64,000 nucleotides of DNA from Sporofaciens musculi (lineage in GTDB: Bacteria > Bacillota > Clostridia > Lachnospirales > Lachnospiraceae), in the NCBI RefSeq assembly GCF_009830285.1, contig NZ_WUQX01000003.1, positions 223,405 through 287,404 of the forward strand. The letters are read 5' to 3'. Numbering within the stretch: position 1 is the first letter of the stretch; each line of letters starts with the position of its first letter. The translations under genes and the position numbers were made by a program. Positions 54,868 to 64,000 of the stretch are shown one piece after another. The notes beneath the pieces were generated by a model that did not search any database, was not told the origin of the DNA, and worked only from the letters and a program-made list of their open reading frames with translations.

Positions 54868-55284
54868 ATGATAATGAATGGAAAAGAAGTGCGTGTAGGC
54901 GTGAGTTTACTCGTTGGTAACATGGACAACATGGTTCGATTTTATAGAGATATATTAGGCTTTCAAACGCAATGGAATGGTGGTTCATTTGCAGACTTTG
55001 AAACAGCGAGCGGTGAATTATCCTTGTTTATGTATAGCAGAGAAGAATTTGTCAAGGCAATAGGTGAGGACTATATTCCTCCAAATGGTATCAACCAGAC
55101 TTTTGAAATTGCCCTCTGGTTGCCCAGCTTCGCTGATGTGGATTCAGAATATGAACGTCTGTCGAGGTTAGGGGTGCAGTTTCCCACAGGAGAACCCATT
55201 ACTTATCCTTTTGGTATTCATAATTTTTATGTAGCAGACCCAGAGGGAAATTTACTAGAAATCGGAAGTGCAAATGCAGTATAA
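54868..55284 (+). CDS. Glyoxalase/VOC-family protein
   Basis: A 138-residue vicinal-oxygen-chelate protein. It has the two beta-alpha-beta-beta-beta units: GVSLLVGNMDNMVRFYRDILGF at the start and YVADPEGNLLEIG at the end, which supplies the metal-ligand glutamate. ATG 54868 and 54874 both fit GAGGAG. Members include glyoxalases and fosfomycin or bleomycin resistance proteins; the substrate here cannot be told. Intact. Confidence 0.75.
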   Translation: MIMNGKEVRVGVSLLVGNMDNMVRFYRDILGFQTQWNGGSFADFETASGELSLFMYSREEFVKAIGEDYIPPNGINQTFEIALWLPSFADVDSEYERLSRLGVQFPTGEPITYPFGIHNFYVADPEGNLLEIGSANAV

Positions 55285-55408
55285 ATCAGGATTGAACAAA
55301 ATCGCTATGCCACAGCCTTGGCAGGCCATCGCACAGCGATTTTGTTCAATTAAAATTTGTCGAGAAGTTACAGAGAGTGTAAAATTAGGATTTCATAAGG
55401 TGAAGATA

Positions 55409-56080
55409 ATGGCTAGAGAAGTAAAATGGACAAAATATCTATGGCTGAGCCTGCTCTTGTTTGGAGCATTTATGCTTGAATATTTTTCAATATTTGTAAT
55501 CGAATTCATGATTCTGCATGTAGATATATGGAACTATACCGCAAACCAAAGAAGCGTTCATTGTATGATAATGGTTTTTATATGGGCAGTTGTTATTGTA
55601 ATGGCACTATTTTTTTCGCAGAAGTATTATCACTTTCCCTCAAGAGAAAATAAAGAGGATCATCCTTCTTTGAAAAATTGGGTCATAACATTTTCCTGCT
55701 TAATCTGCTGCAAAATCTTGACTTTTATAGATTGGCATACTCTAAAAGTATTTGGTGAAGTTCAAGGTAAAAATGCATACCAATTCTGTGCACAATATTT
55801 ATACTATCTTTTTGAGGTAATGCTTGTTACTCTAATCATAATGTATGGGCAAAAAGCGATTGAAACCTTGTTGAAAAAAGAAAGTCCGATTCCTTTCGGC
55901 GGTATCATATTGGCTGTGACGTGGGGAGCCTTTCATTTTGTGTCGAGAGGAGTAGGACTTGAAATATGGAATGGAATTTCTACTATGATATTTTCTGTTC
56001 TTAGCGGTGTAATGTATTTACGACTAAACAGAAAATGTTTGTATAGCTATCTTTTTATCGCTGTAGGCTATTTACTATAG
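55409..56080 (+). CDS. CPBP-like intramembrane protease family protein
   Basis: A 223-residue polytopic membrane protein with six or so helices. WGAFHFVSRG near the end resembles the second conserved motif (FxxxH) of CPBP/Abi intramembrane proteases. The first motif (EExxxR) is not clear, which weakens the call. ATG 55409 follows AAGGTGAAG; an open frame reaching back to 55268 overlaps the VOC gene and is less likely. Confidence 0.5.
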   Translation: MAREVKWTKYLWLSLLLFGAFMLEYFSIFVIEFMILHVDIWNYTANQRSVHCMIMVFIWAVVIVMALFFSQKYYHFPSRENKEDHPSLKNWVITFSCLICCKILTFIDWHTLKVFGEVQGKNAYQFCAQYLYYLFEVMLVTLIIMYGQKAIETLLKKESPIPFGGIILAVTWGAFHFVSRGVGLEIWNGISTMIFSVLSGVMYLRLNRKCLYSYLFIAVGYLL

Positions 56081-56134
56081 ATTGCAATGAATTGATTGCT
56101 GTGTTGAAGTTATAAGGCAGAAGAGGTGACCAAT

Positions 56135-57240
56135 ATGAAAACGAAATCCAAGAGAAAAATTCTCATTATTGTATTATCTATTGTCATGGTGCTGCTCATT
56201 GCCGGAGATTGGGCATTATCCGTGATAATATACAACGAGAATTTTAACCAGCGTTTTGAAAGTGATGAGGCGTTTATACGGCGTGTTGAGGATTTTGATG
56301 GATTGCAGCGCACGAAATATGAGTTCGCTTCCAATAAGGGACAGAAATTGACGGGATATCTGTATACCACGGAGGAAAAACCGCATGGAATTGTCGTAAT
56401 GGCTCACGGATTTGGCGGCGGAGGGCACAACTCTTATATGGACTGTGCGAATTATTTTGCGCATCATGGATACTGCGTTTTTGCTTATGACGCTACGGGA
56501 AATGATGAAAGCGAGGGCGAAGGAGTCGGAGGACTTCCACAGGGAGTGATAGATCTTGACTATGCAATCACATTTGTGGAAGAAAGTGGGAATTTCCCAG
56601 ATCTGCCAATCGTTTTATTCGGGCATAGCTGGGGCGGTTACAGTGTTTGCAGTGTACTTACCTATCATCCTGAAGTAAAAGCAGTTATCGCGTGTTCCGG
56701 TTTTAACTCTTCATCGGATATGTTTGAAGCAGAGGGGAAAAAACAGGCAGGGAACGGTATCTATCTTATATTGCCGTTTGTGAAGCTCCACGAGAGGATG
56801 AAATACGGCGGCTATGCCTCAAATACTGCGATGGACGGATTTTCAGAGAGCGATGCCGCCATTATGATCCTGCATAGTTTGGATGATGAAGTTGTTCCAG
56901 CCAAATACGGCTACGACATTTATTATGAAAAATATAAAGATGATTCCCGGTTTCGTTTCATTCATTTCCAGGATAAGGGACATAATTATTTCAATGATGA
57001 AACCTATAGGGATGAATTTAATGCGGAATTTGACAAATGGCTTGAAACACTGGATTACGATTATAATGTCTCCGAAAACAAAGAACGGTTTTCGAAGGAT
57101 AGAGCTGACTATATACATAAAAACCTTGACAGGGAAAAAGGTTCAATTCATTAGATTTGGAGCTGTTTGGGGATTTTGTTGGTTTTTATGATGAAAAGAT
57201 ACACGGGGTTATCAAAAGTGAAGAGGCTTTCGAGAAATGA
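56135..57240 (+). pseudogene. Alpha/beta-hydrolase, C-terminal frameshift
   Basis: A membrane-anchored serine hydrolase. It has an N-terminal helix (about 8-30), then VVMAHGFGGGG (oxyanion region), nucleophile GHSWGG, LHSLDDEVVP (acid) and DKGHNYF (histidine), so the triad is complete. The frame stops at 57154, but conserved-looking sequence LDLELFGDFVGFYDEKI continues in a neighbouring frame to TGA at 57240. A single change in the A5 run near 57140 explains the loss of the tail. It may still be active because the triad precedes the break. Confidence 0.65.
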
Positions 57241-57251
57241 TTAGTCCAAAA

Positions 57252-57290
57252 TAGCGAGAGCTGTAACCAATGTGGTTACAGCTCTCGCTA
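57252..57290. terminator. Long perfect terminator hairpin
   Basis: An 18-base perfect stem (57252-57269 with 57273-57290) and three-base loop, followed by AATTTTT. The best terminator in the right half, ending the hydrolase transcript. Confidence 0.85.
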
Positions 57291-57456
57291 AATTTTTCCC
57301 TAAATTTGCAAATATGGCACTTTATTTTGCAAAAGTGGACTGTCTCGTTGAAAGTAATGGATAAAGTAGATACAATAAAATTATCTTTGTAGCAATGAAA
57401 GAATTTTTTTATTACCGGAAAGCTATGGAGTAATAATGTATACGGAGGAAAACATA

Positions 57457-57890
57457 ATGAAATCTATTTGTGGAATTGATTGTACGAACTGTGAATTAAG
57501 CAGCACTTGTAACGGGTGTGCGGCAACAGGAGGCCAGCCTTTTGGGGCGGAATGCCTTGTTGCACAATGCTGTAAAAAAGGCAAGACAGCGTTAAGTGAA
57601 TTGAAAGAAAAGCTGATTGCGGCCTTCAATGCGCTTCACATTCCGGATATGGAAGAAGTAACAGAGCTGAATGCGCTGAAAGGTTCCTTTGCCAACATTG
57701 AATATGCCCTTCCCAACAGCCAGATTGTAAAGTTTTGGGATGACAACAGGATCTATCTGGGGAACCAGCTGCAAAAAAGGACAGCGACAGGTGCTACGGG
57801 ATCATCGCTGACGAGAAATACCTCATGGTGTCTGAGTACAGCGGCTTTGGAACTGATGCAGAGATTATTGTGTTCAAACGATGGAACTAA
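57457..57890 (+). pseudogene. DUF3795-like cysteine-rich protein, frameshifted
   Basis: ATG 57457 (CGGAGGAAA) starts a protein with clustered cysteines (CGIDCTNCELSSTCNGC) of the DUF3795 type. After the A6 run at 57773-57778 the natural ending CYGIIADEKYLMVSEYSGFG is in another frame, stopping at 57890. One deleted or added A explains it. About 144 residues when joined. Confidence 0.6.
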
Positions 57891-57935
57891 AATGGATCTT
57901 CTGGAAAAAACAATAAAAGAGTGGAGGGACGTCCA

Positions 57936-58334
57936 GTGAAGATCTCAAGAGTGACAGCACAATTTCCCTGTGATTGTAAAACGGTCTGGGATATTGTTAC
58001 AGATAATGAGAATTTTGAATGGCGAAGTGATTTATCTAAAATCGAAATAATTGATGAAAATCGTTTTGACGAGTATACAAGGGATAAATTTATAACACAT
58101 TTTCGGATCACTGCAAAGGAGCCATACCGAGAATACCGCTTTGATATGGAAAATCAGAACATGAGAGGTCACTGGAGCGGCATATTTGAGAGCTGCGATG
58201 ATGGTACACAGATTACTTTTACAGAACAAGTCCAGGTGAAGAACCCGATTATGAATTTGTTTGTAAAGGGGTATCTGAAAAAGCAGCAGGTCGGGTATAT
58301 TGCAGATCTCAGAAAAGCGATAGCAAAATTGTAA
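57936..58334 (+). CDS. SRPBCC-family protein
   Basis: A 132-residue START/polyketide-cyclase-like protein starting at GTG 57936, with GGAGGG upstream. The pattern is typical: VTAQFPCDCKTVWDIVTDNENF at the start, a long beta-sheet and the C-terminal helix VKGYLKKQQVGYIADLRKAI that lines the ligand pocket. Intact. It may bind a hydrophobic ligand. Confidence 0.7.
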   Translation: MKISRVTAQFPCDCKTVWDIVTDNENFEWRSDLSKIEIIDENRFDEYTRDKFITHFRITAKEPYREYRFDMENQNMRGHWSGIFESCDDGTQITFTEQVQVKNPIMNLFVKGYLKKQQVGYIADLRKAIAKL

Positions 58335-58347
58335 GTTGGAGGATTAA

Positions 58348-58464
58348 GCAAGTAAAGAAGTGCAGCTTCCTGGGAAAAAGCGGATGAAAGTTAATGCCTT
58401 TCTAAGAGGAAATATACTGGAGACGGGAACGCTGCTGAAAAGAGTGGAGGAGACGACAAAATGA
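58348..58464 (+). pseudogene. C-terminal remnant of methionyl-tRNA formyltransferase
   Basis: A 38-codon frame without a start reads EVQLPGKKRMKVNAFLRG then ILETGTLL. It closely follows the conserved end of Fmt. Only this piece is left, ending in the ATG of the next gene. A fragment of chromosomal DNA. Confidence 0.55.
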
Positions 58465-58892
58465 GAAATCCAGAACAAACAATAGGAAACTTAATAGATA
58501 AGCAGAAAGTTTCATTCATTGCCTCGATTTCCGCGGAAGGTTTCCCAAATATGAAAGCTATGCTGCCGCCCAGAAAACGAGTGGGAATCAAGGAATTTTG
58601 GTTTACAACTAATACATCTTCTATGCGGGTAGCTCAATACAGGGAAAATCCAAATGCCAGCATTTATTTTTATGACAAACGTTTTTTCCGTGGAGTTATG
58701 CTGATTGGCACCATGGAGGTTTTAGAGGATGCTGAAGCTAAGCAGATGATCTGGCTTGAGGGTGATACTATGTATTATCCCCAGGGCGTGACAGATCCTG
58801 ATTATTGTGTTTTAAAATTTACTGCTGAAAAAGGGAGATACTATTCTAACTTTAAATCAGAAGATTTTGATGTGCTGCCCATGAGCATATGA
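58461..58892 (+). CDS. Pyridoxamine 5'-phosphate oxidase-like protein
   Basis: A 143-residue flavin-binding split-barrel protein. It has the family start (VSFIASISAEGFPNMKAMLPP), the NTSSMRVAQYRENPNASIYFYD strand-helix-strand and the C-terminal LKFTAEKGRYYS. GGAGGAGACGAC precedes the ATG. Intact; such proteins bind FMN or F420 and reduce small molecules. Confidence 0.75.
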   Translation: MRNPEQTIGNLIDKQKVSFIASISAEGFPNMKAMLPPRKRVGIKEFWFTTNTSSMRVAQYRENPNASIYFYDKRFFRGVMLIGTMEVLEDAEAKQMIWLEGDTMYYPQGVTDPDYCVLKFTAEKGRYYSNFKSEDFDVLPMSI

Positions 58893-58920
58893 AAGAAAAT
58901 ATCTGTGTGGCAGGAGATGG

Positions 58921-59554
58921 CTAAAGATAAGTAAAATATTATTATTAGAGGACGATGTGAGTCTGGTAGATGGACTCAAGTATTCTCTAGGGAAGAACGG
59001 ATTTGATGTTACGGTTGTACGGACAGTGGAAAAAGCCCTTGAGTCCCTGTCAATTATCAGTGAGTACGATCTATTACTGCTTGATGTTACTTTACCGGAT
59101 GGAACAGGATTTGATGTATGTGAAAAGGTAAGACGGCAGAATAGGCAGATACCGATTATATTTCTGACGGCTTCTGACGAGGAAGTCAGTATTCTGGTTC
59201 TTATTGCACTGATTACAATATTCAATGTAATGAACAGTATAGCCATGAGTGTTGCGGCGAGAATGAAGCAGTATGGTGCGTTCCGTGCGATTGGCTTGAC
59301 CAATCGGCAGCTAACCAGAATGATTGTAGCGGAAGCCGTTGCATATGCGGTTACCGGAAGTATTTGCGGCGGTATCTTTGGAGTGTTGTGTAATAAGCTT
59401 TTGTTTGATAAGCTGGTGGGATTCATGGAATATTCCTGCAGCGGAATTTGCTGTTATTATAGCGGCAGTAATAATTGCAGTGGTTCTCGCAATCAGGGGG
59501 CCGGTTCAGAAAATCCGTAACATGTCTATTGTGGATACAATCAGTGCGAAATAG
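58921..59554 (+). pseudogene. Response-regulator receiver fused to the end of an FtsX-like permease
   Basis: The first 90 codons (SKILLLEDDVSLVDGL ... LLLLDVTLPDGTG) are a receiver domain. At about 59190 it runs without a break into ABC-permease sequence (IFNVMNSIAMSVAARMKQYG, the FtsX/MacB cytosolic hinge). A further frameshift near 59425 precedes the permease C-terminus. The normal gene order regulator, kinase, ATPase, permease would yield this chimera after an in-frame deletion. The start codon is also missing. Confidence 0.65.
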
Positions 59555-59594
59555 ATTTTGAATTTGGAAGCCAGGCAATTGGGGAGGTGCCAGC

Positions 59595-60268
59595 ATGCGT
59601 AAAAAAATATTAATAGCGGATGATGAAACAGATATTGTGTCAATGCTTCGTGCCTTTTTTGAAAGCAAAGGATATTTTGTCCTGTCAGCCGTAAATGGAA
59701 CAGAAGCATTAAAGCAAGTGGAACAGGAACCGGATATTATCTTGCTTGATATTAATATGCCCGGACTGGATGGCCTGAAGGTTTGCGAACGTATTCGGGA
59801 TTATGTGTCCTGCCCTATTCTTTTCTTGACTGCGCGAATAGAAGATACAGACAAAGTAAAAGGGTTTGCCGTCGGCGGTGATGATTATATTGTCAAGCCC
59901 TTTTCCCTTATGGAGCTTGAAGCAAGGGTGACTGCGCATTTGCGCCGGGAAGCAAGGCGTACCTTTGATGCACAGATCAAGTTCTCCGGTGACCTGACGG
60001 TTGATTATTCAGAGCGCTGCCTTTTCTTTGAGGGGCAGCGTCTTGGTCTTGCTAAAAAGAATTTGATATTGTGGAACTGTTATCTCAAAATCCGGGACAG
60101 GTTTTTACGAAAGAACGGATTTATGAGCGCATTTGGGGTTATGACAGCATGGGGGACAGCAGTGTTGTGGCGGAGCATATCCGAAGGATACGGTCAAAGA
60201 TTGCAGCATATACGGACAGGGCATATATTGAAACAGTTTGGGGGTGCGGATACAAATGGAGAAAATAA
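59595..60268 (+). pseudogene. OmpR-type response regulator, frameshifted
   Basis: Receiver domain with ADDETDIV and phosphoacceptor in IILLDINMPGLDG, plus KPFS, then the winged-helix domain. At GCTAAAAAGAATTTG (60052-60066) one base is missing: restoring it gives KKEFDIVELLSQNPGQVF and the whole OmpR domain to YKWRK at 60268. GGAGG precedes the ATG. Its stop overlaps the start of the kinase. Confidence 0.7.
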
Positions 60269-61430
60269 AGCACTATAGACTGAATTTATCTCTTAGGAAA
60301 AGTCTGGTGCTCTACGTGGCAGTTTTTGCGGTACTTGCTCTTATTCTCTCTATCATGACAATTTCCATATGCGATAACACAGTGGATACAATAAGGAAGT
60401 CTTACCCGTTGGCCGGTGAAAAATATTACCTGACAAATGAGCAGGGCAAACGACTGGGCGACGGCACCTATATCGGGAATGTACCTGTTATGCCTTCCGG
60501 GCAGGATGAACGTATTATCACTTTATTAGAACTGTTTTCTACGATTGCTGCACCTGTCTATTCCGCATTATGTATTATAGCGGCGGCATTTCTGTTTTAC
60601 AGGGACAAGCTGAAAAAGCCGCTTGCAAACTTGCGCATTGCGGCTGAAAAAATATCAAATAATGACTTGGATTTTGCGGTAGGATACGACAGTAAGGATG
60701 AGTTGGGGGAGCTTGTGGATTCCTTTGAAATCATGCGCACGGCTCTTGTAAATAATTTTTCTGAAATGTGGAAGCAGGTCGAAGAACGGAAAGCACTTAA
60801 TGCGGCATTTGCTCATGATTTGCGTACCCCGCTTACAGTATTAAAAGGCTACAATGAAATGCTGCAGGTAGATGCAGATGAACGGACAAGAAAAATCGCT
60901 GCTACTATGGGAAAACACATATCCCGTATGGAGGCTTATGTAAGCAGTATGAGCAGTCTCAGGCGTTTGGAGGACACACAGCCGAAGTACGAGGCGGTTT
61001 CTCTGCAGCCGTTTTTGTCTTCTCTACAGGAAAACGCACAAATGGTATGTACACAAAATAGAAAAGCATTGCACCTGCAAAATGAGGTGCCTGCCTGTGA
61101 ACTTTTTATAGATAGATCGTTCATTTTACAAGTATGCAATAATCTGTTAGCAAATGCCGTCCGCTATGCCCGGACGTCCATTACATTGTCTTTTCTTTAC
61201 AGAATAAAGGATTGCTGATCATGGTATTGGATGACGGAAAAGGCTTTGATAAGAATATTGTACATAAGGTAACGAATCCATATTTCACAGAAGAAGACCG
61301 TGCGGAACACTTTGGCCTTGGATTATATATCTGCAGGCTGCTCTGCGAACATCATGGCGGATATCTGAACATTGATAATACGCCGAATGGAGCTATGGTA
61401 TCTGCATTTTTCAAAAATCTTTCTTTGTAG
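60256..61430 (+). pseudogene. Histidine kinase, frameshifted
   Basis: ATG 60256 lies inside the regulator end. Two membrane helices flank an external loop, followed by a HAMP-like region and the histidine box AFAHDLRTPLTVLKG. The frame is lost at about 61190 (CTTTACAG), where one base change joins it to LLIMVLDDGKGFDK and GLGLYICRLL. Both ATP-lid motifs are thus in another frame. A decayed two-component pair with the preceding regulator. Confidence 0.7.
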
Positions 61431-61490
61431 ATAAAAAGTTGAAATTTACGCGTTATACTCGTCATAAAAACATAGGAAAGGAAGTTTGAC

Positions 61491-62366
61491 ATGGTTTTAA
61501 AAACAGTCGGGCTGACCAAACAATTTGGCGGGAAGACAGCCGTAAATGATTTGAACATTACTTTATCAAATGGTGTTTATGGACTATTGGGGGCAAATGG
61601 CGCGGGAAAACTACATTTATGAGACTGCTGTGCAATCTTCAAAAACCTACTTCTGGAAGAATATTTCTGAATGGGAAAAACATTGCAGGGCTTGGAGAAA
61701 AGTATAGGAATCTTTTGGGATATCTGCCGCAGCATTTTGCGTATTACCCCGATTTTACCGCACTTGATTTTCTGCTGTATGTTGCAGCTCTAAAGGGAGT
61801 GGGTGAAAAAGCGGCGCAGAAAAAATCAAACGAATTACTTGAAGAGGTAGGATTATCTGCAGAAAGCAGACATAAAATTAAAACCTTTTCCGGCGGTATG
61901 AAACAGCGATTGGGAATTGCACAGGCAATGTTGAATAGCCCGCGTATATTAATCTTAGACGAGCCGACAGCAGGGCTTGACCCTAAAGAGCGTGTCCGTT
62001 TTCGTAATCTGATCAGTGCATTTGCAAAAAGATCGTATCGTAATCTTATCTACCCACATTGTTTCTGATGTAGAGTTTATTGCAGAGGAAATTATTATGA
62101 TGAAATCCGGTTCAATTATTCACTTCGGGAAACCACAGGAGATCACGTCTGAAATCAATGGGCAGGTGTGGGAGTGCATTGTCCCATCGGCAAAGGCGGA
62201 GAAATATGCAGCAGCATTTATCACCAGCAATTTGCGCAACATGAATAATAACAAAACGGTTTTACGGATCATTGCAGATCATCCGCCTATGGCAGATGCT
62301 TCGCAGGTGCAGCCTAATTTGGAAGATTTGTATCTATTTTATTTCAAAGGAGGCACAGAAGAATGA
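61491..62366 (+). pseudogene. ABC transporter ATPase with two frameshifts
   Basis: ATG 61491 (GGAAAGGAAG upstream). One base is lost inside the Walker A (GANGAGKTT, near 61605), and one A is extra near 62025 (FAKDRIVILSTHIVSD). In the frames between and after are the signature FSGGMKQRLGIAQAM, Walker B ILILDEPTAGLDP and the H-loop. The joined length is about 291 residues. It overlaps the permease start. Confidence 0.7.
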
Positions 62367-63452
62367 AAAAACTAATTCAATTTGAATTACGAAAATATTT
62401 TCAAAACGCCTGACACAGATTGCTTTGCTTTTTGTACTGTTTTTTCTGCCATTTTGGGGTTTTCCAGCTATCAAAATAAATACGCATTTGATGGAGTGAG
62501 CAAGGAAGGGACAGGAAAAACAGCCGTAGAGATTGATAAGGAGATTGCGGCGAAATATGAGGGAGTATTGACAGATGAAAAAGTTCAGCAAATGATGAAT
62601 GACTTTGCTGCCCAAACGAACTTACATGGAATGAATGCTGCGTATCTCTATCATAACGCTCTGCAGTCTGCAGTTTTACGCGGTTTTCTGATATGAATGG
62701 AAACTGGAACGGTGTTCGTGTTTCGGATGCATTTGGCAGTGAGGAAGTCAGGATTGGTTATGTTGACGGCTGGCTTACAACGAGCCAGAACATGGTTAAG
62801 ATTTTTTTCATTCTTTCGCTGGTTATTGCTATTATGACCGCACCTGTTTTCTGTGGTGAATATGGCGGAGTGGATAATATTATCCTTACAAGTAGATATG
62901 GAAGGACGAAATGTGGGGCGGCGAAAGTGGGCGCTGGTTTTGATTGCTGCATTTATAGTGACACTGGCAGTAGCTGCCGTCAATATTTTGTTTGCATTTG
63001 TTCTATATGGAAGAGATGGATTGAATTGCAGCGTTCTTTTTGCGCCTATGCCATTTGATAATGGGTATATTCCTTTTAATATTACCTGTGGAACTTTGCT
63101 GAAATATCAAGTTTTGCTGGCTTTTACGGGAACATTGAGTGTTGCAGGAATTACGCTGCTAATCTCAGCTATCAGCAGGAATCAGATGGTGGCTCTGGTT
63201 GCTTCAGCGGCAGTGTACTTTTTCCCTGCTGTATTACCCATTTCGGAAAGTAATCCATTGTTTCGGTTTATAGGGCTTTTACCTATGTATCATGCTCAAT
63301 TTGTTTCTCTCATGTCAATAGAACAAATGGATAACGGCATAATATATGCAATATGGGTTATTCCGACGGCATTTATTTTTATAGAAACAGGTGCTTTTGC
63401 TTCCCGTAGATTTTTGCGAATCATCAAGTCACATAAAGAACAGGAGAAATAA
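62363..63452 (+). pseudogene. ABC-2-type permease, multiply frameshifted
   Basis: ATG 62363 overlaps the ATPase stop. Coding moves between frames at about 62395, 62690 and 62870. The pieces contain an extracellular Asn/Lys-rich loop (AAKYEGVLTDEKVQQ) and several membrane helices (ITLLISAISRNQMVAL ... IFIETGAFASRRFL). Together with the ATPase and two-component pair it is a dead copy of a regulated export system. Confidence 0.6.
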
Positions 63453-63565
63453 ATGAAATCACAAATACTATAATATTTCCTGTTAGGCAAATGAATGCCA
63501 AGCTGGTGATAATTTTATAAATCAAGTTGCTTTCTATTATATTTCAATTATCTGAAATATAATAG

Positions 63566-63789
63566 ATGCAGGAGGATAGAGTAAGTTATCTCACTGCTGC
63601 AGAGATTGCAAATAAATGGAAGTGTCCAGCCGGATGGCTGCTTATTATTAATGAGGCCGGAAGGATGGGGCGCTGTAAAAAGGAAGAAGACCTAGTTTTA
63701 TTCCGGCCGACGCTCCAAAACCCTTGGATAAGCATTATTCAGAATACTATCAAAGCAAAAGGTCAGAGCTGATTGGCGACATAGCATAG
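63566..63789 (+). pseudogene. Small helix-turn-helix protein, frameshifted
   Basis: The frame starting at ATG 63566 reads VSYLTAAEIANKWKC, the beginning of a common small HTH protein of gut Firmicutes. The natural ending FIPADAPKPLDKHYSEYYQ is in another frame, stopping at TAG 63787. At least two single-base changes separate them. Confidence 0.5.
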
Positions 63790-63813
63790 ATATTGGAATC
63801 AGCGGTTTATCAT

Positions 63814-64000
63814 ATGAAAGATATTTTTGAACATCTGGGGTTTACCCGTGAAACCCTGCGGTATTATGAGGAAATCGGACTTATCAAGCCGAAAAGAGGG
63901 CAGTATAGCAGATATCGTGAATTTGACTTGTTTGACATCTCCCGTCTGATGGCGATTGATTTCTATAAGAAACGGGGATTTTCACCAGTTGCCATCAAAG
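63814..64000 (+). CDS. MerR-family regulator (partial, runs off the window)
   Basis: ATG 63814 begins a MerR helix-turn-helix: FTRETLRYYEEIGLIKPKR is the classic MerR wing segment and SRYREFDLFDISRLMAID continues it. The window ends after 62 codons. No ribosome site is obvious. Confidence 0.7.
   Translation, partial: MKDIFEHLGFTRETLRYYEEIGLIKPKRGQYSRYREFDLFDISRLMAIDFYKKRGFSPVAIK

Overview
The window reads as part of a large conjugative element (megaplasmid or very large ICE) from a low-to-moderate GC Firmicute, most likely a gut Clostridia/Lachnospiraceae-type host. The grounds are AGGAGG-type ribosome sites, sigma-A-like promoters, a Gram-positive VirB-type secretion system with a CwlT-like wall hydrolase, and a LytTR/HPK10 two-component pair. 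No rRNA, tRNA, CRISPR array or transposase was seen. No relaxase or oriT was recognised, so those probably lie outside the window.

Layout. (1) 1-4.1 kb: a VirD4/TraG-type coupling ATPase, a partial upstream protein and a twice-frameshifted gene. (2) 4.4-8.5 kb: a TOPRIM/zinc primase-like protein, a parB-parA operon read leftward, and seven copies of the 13-mer CCTAACSGTTAGG, which look like the partition centromere. (3) 8.3-13.3 kb: an operon from a good sigma-A promoter encoding a zincin-like protein, an OB-fold/HD protein related to YhaM with its HD ligands lost, a delta-prime-like clamp-loader subunit and a full DnaX. (4) 14.0-18.5 kb: a probable origin. A cysteine-rich winged-helix protein and a 551-residue Rep-like protein, both on the minus strand, flank 1.4 kb of non-coding DNA. 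That DNA carries two iteron families, two DnaA boxes and a predicted small RNA with twin hairpins. (5) 18.6-24.6 kb: a YwbE-like protein, a DNA adenine methyltransferase, a large SNF2-like helicase and a divergent DnaN sliding clamp. (6) 24.8-39.7 kb: the conjugation operon (pilin, VirB3/PrgI-like, VirB4, VirB6/TrbL, CwlT/VirB1, VirB8-like). Interleaved are a degenerate tyrosine recombinase, a degenerate GGDEF protein and an S1-like protein. (7) 40.2-46.2 kb: a LytTR response regulator and kinase with a conserved promoter element shared with a downstream secreted protein, then a broken RloA/RloB-like pair. (8) 46.7-52.4 kb: two very large unknown proteins, a DUF4313-like protein and a small protein. 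(9) 52.7-64 kb: a toxin-antitoxin pair followed by an accessory region of small enzymes and many fragments of chromosomal-type genes.

The most interesting theme is that the element appears to carry its own clamp, clamp loader (tau/gamma plus delta-prime), primase-like protein and initiator, a partial private replisome on a conjugative element. A second theme is decay. The conjugation operon is mostly intact, while nearly every longer gene from about 41 kb rightward is broken by single-base indels in short homopolymers or by single TAG codons. Read data would be needed to tell true pseudogenes from sequencing error.
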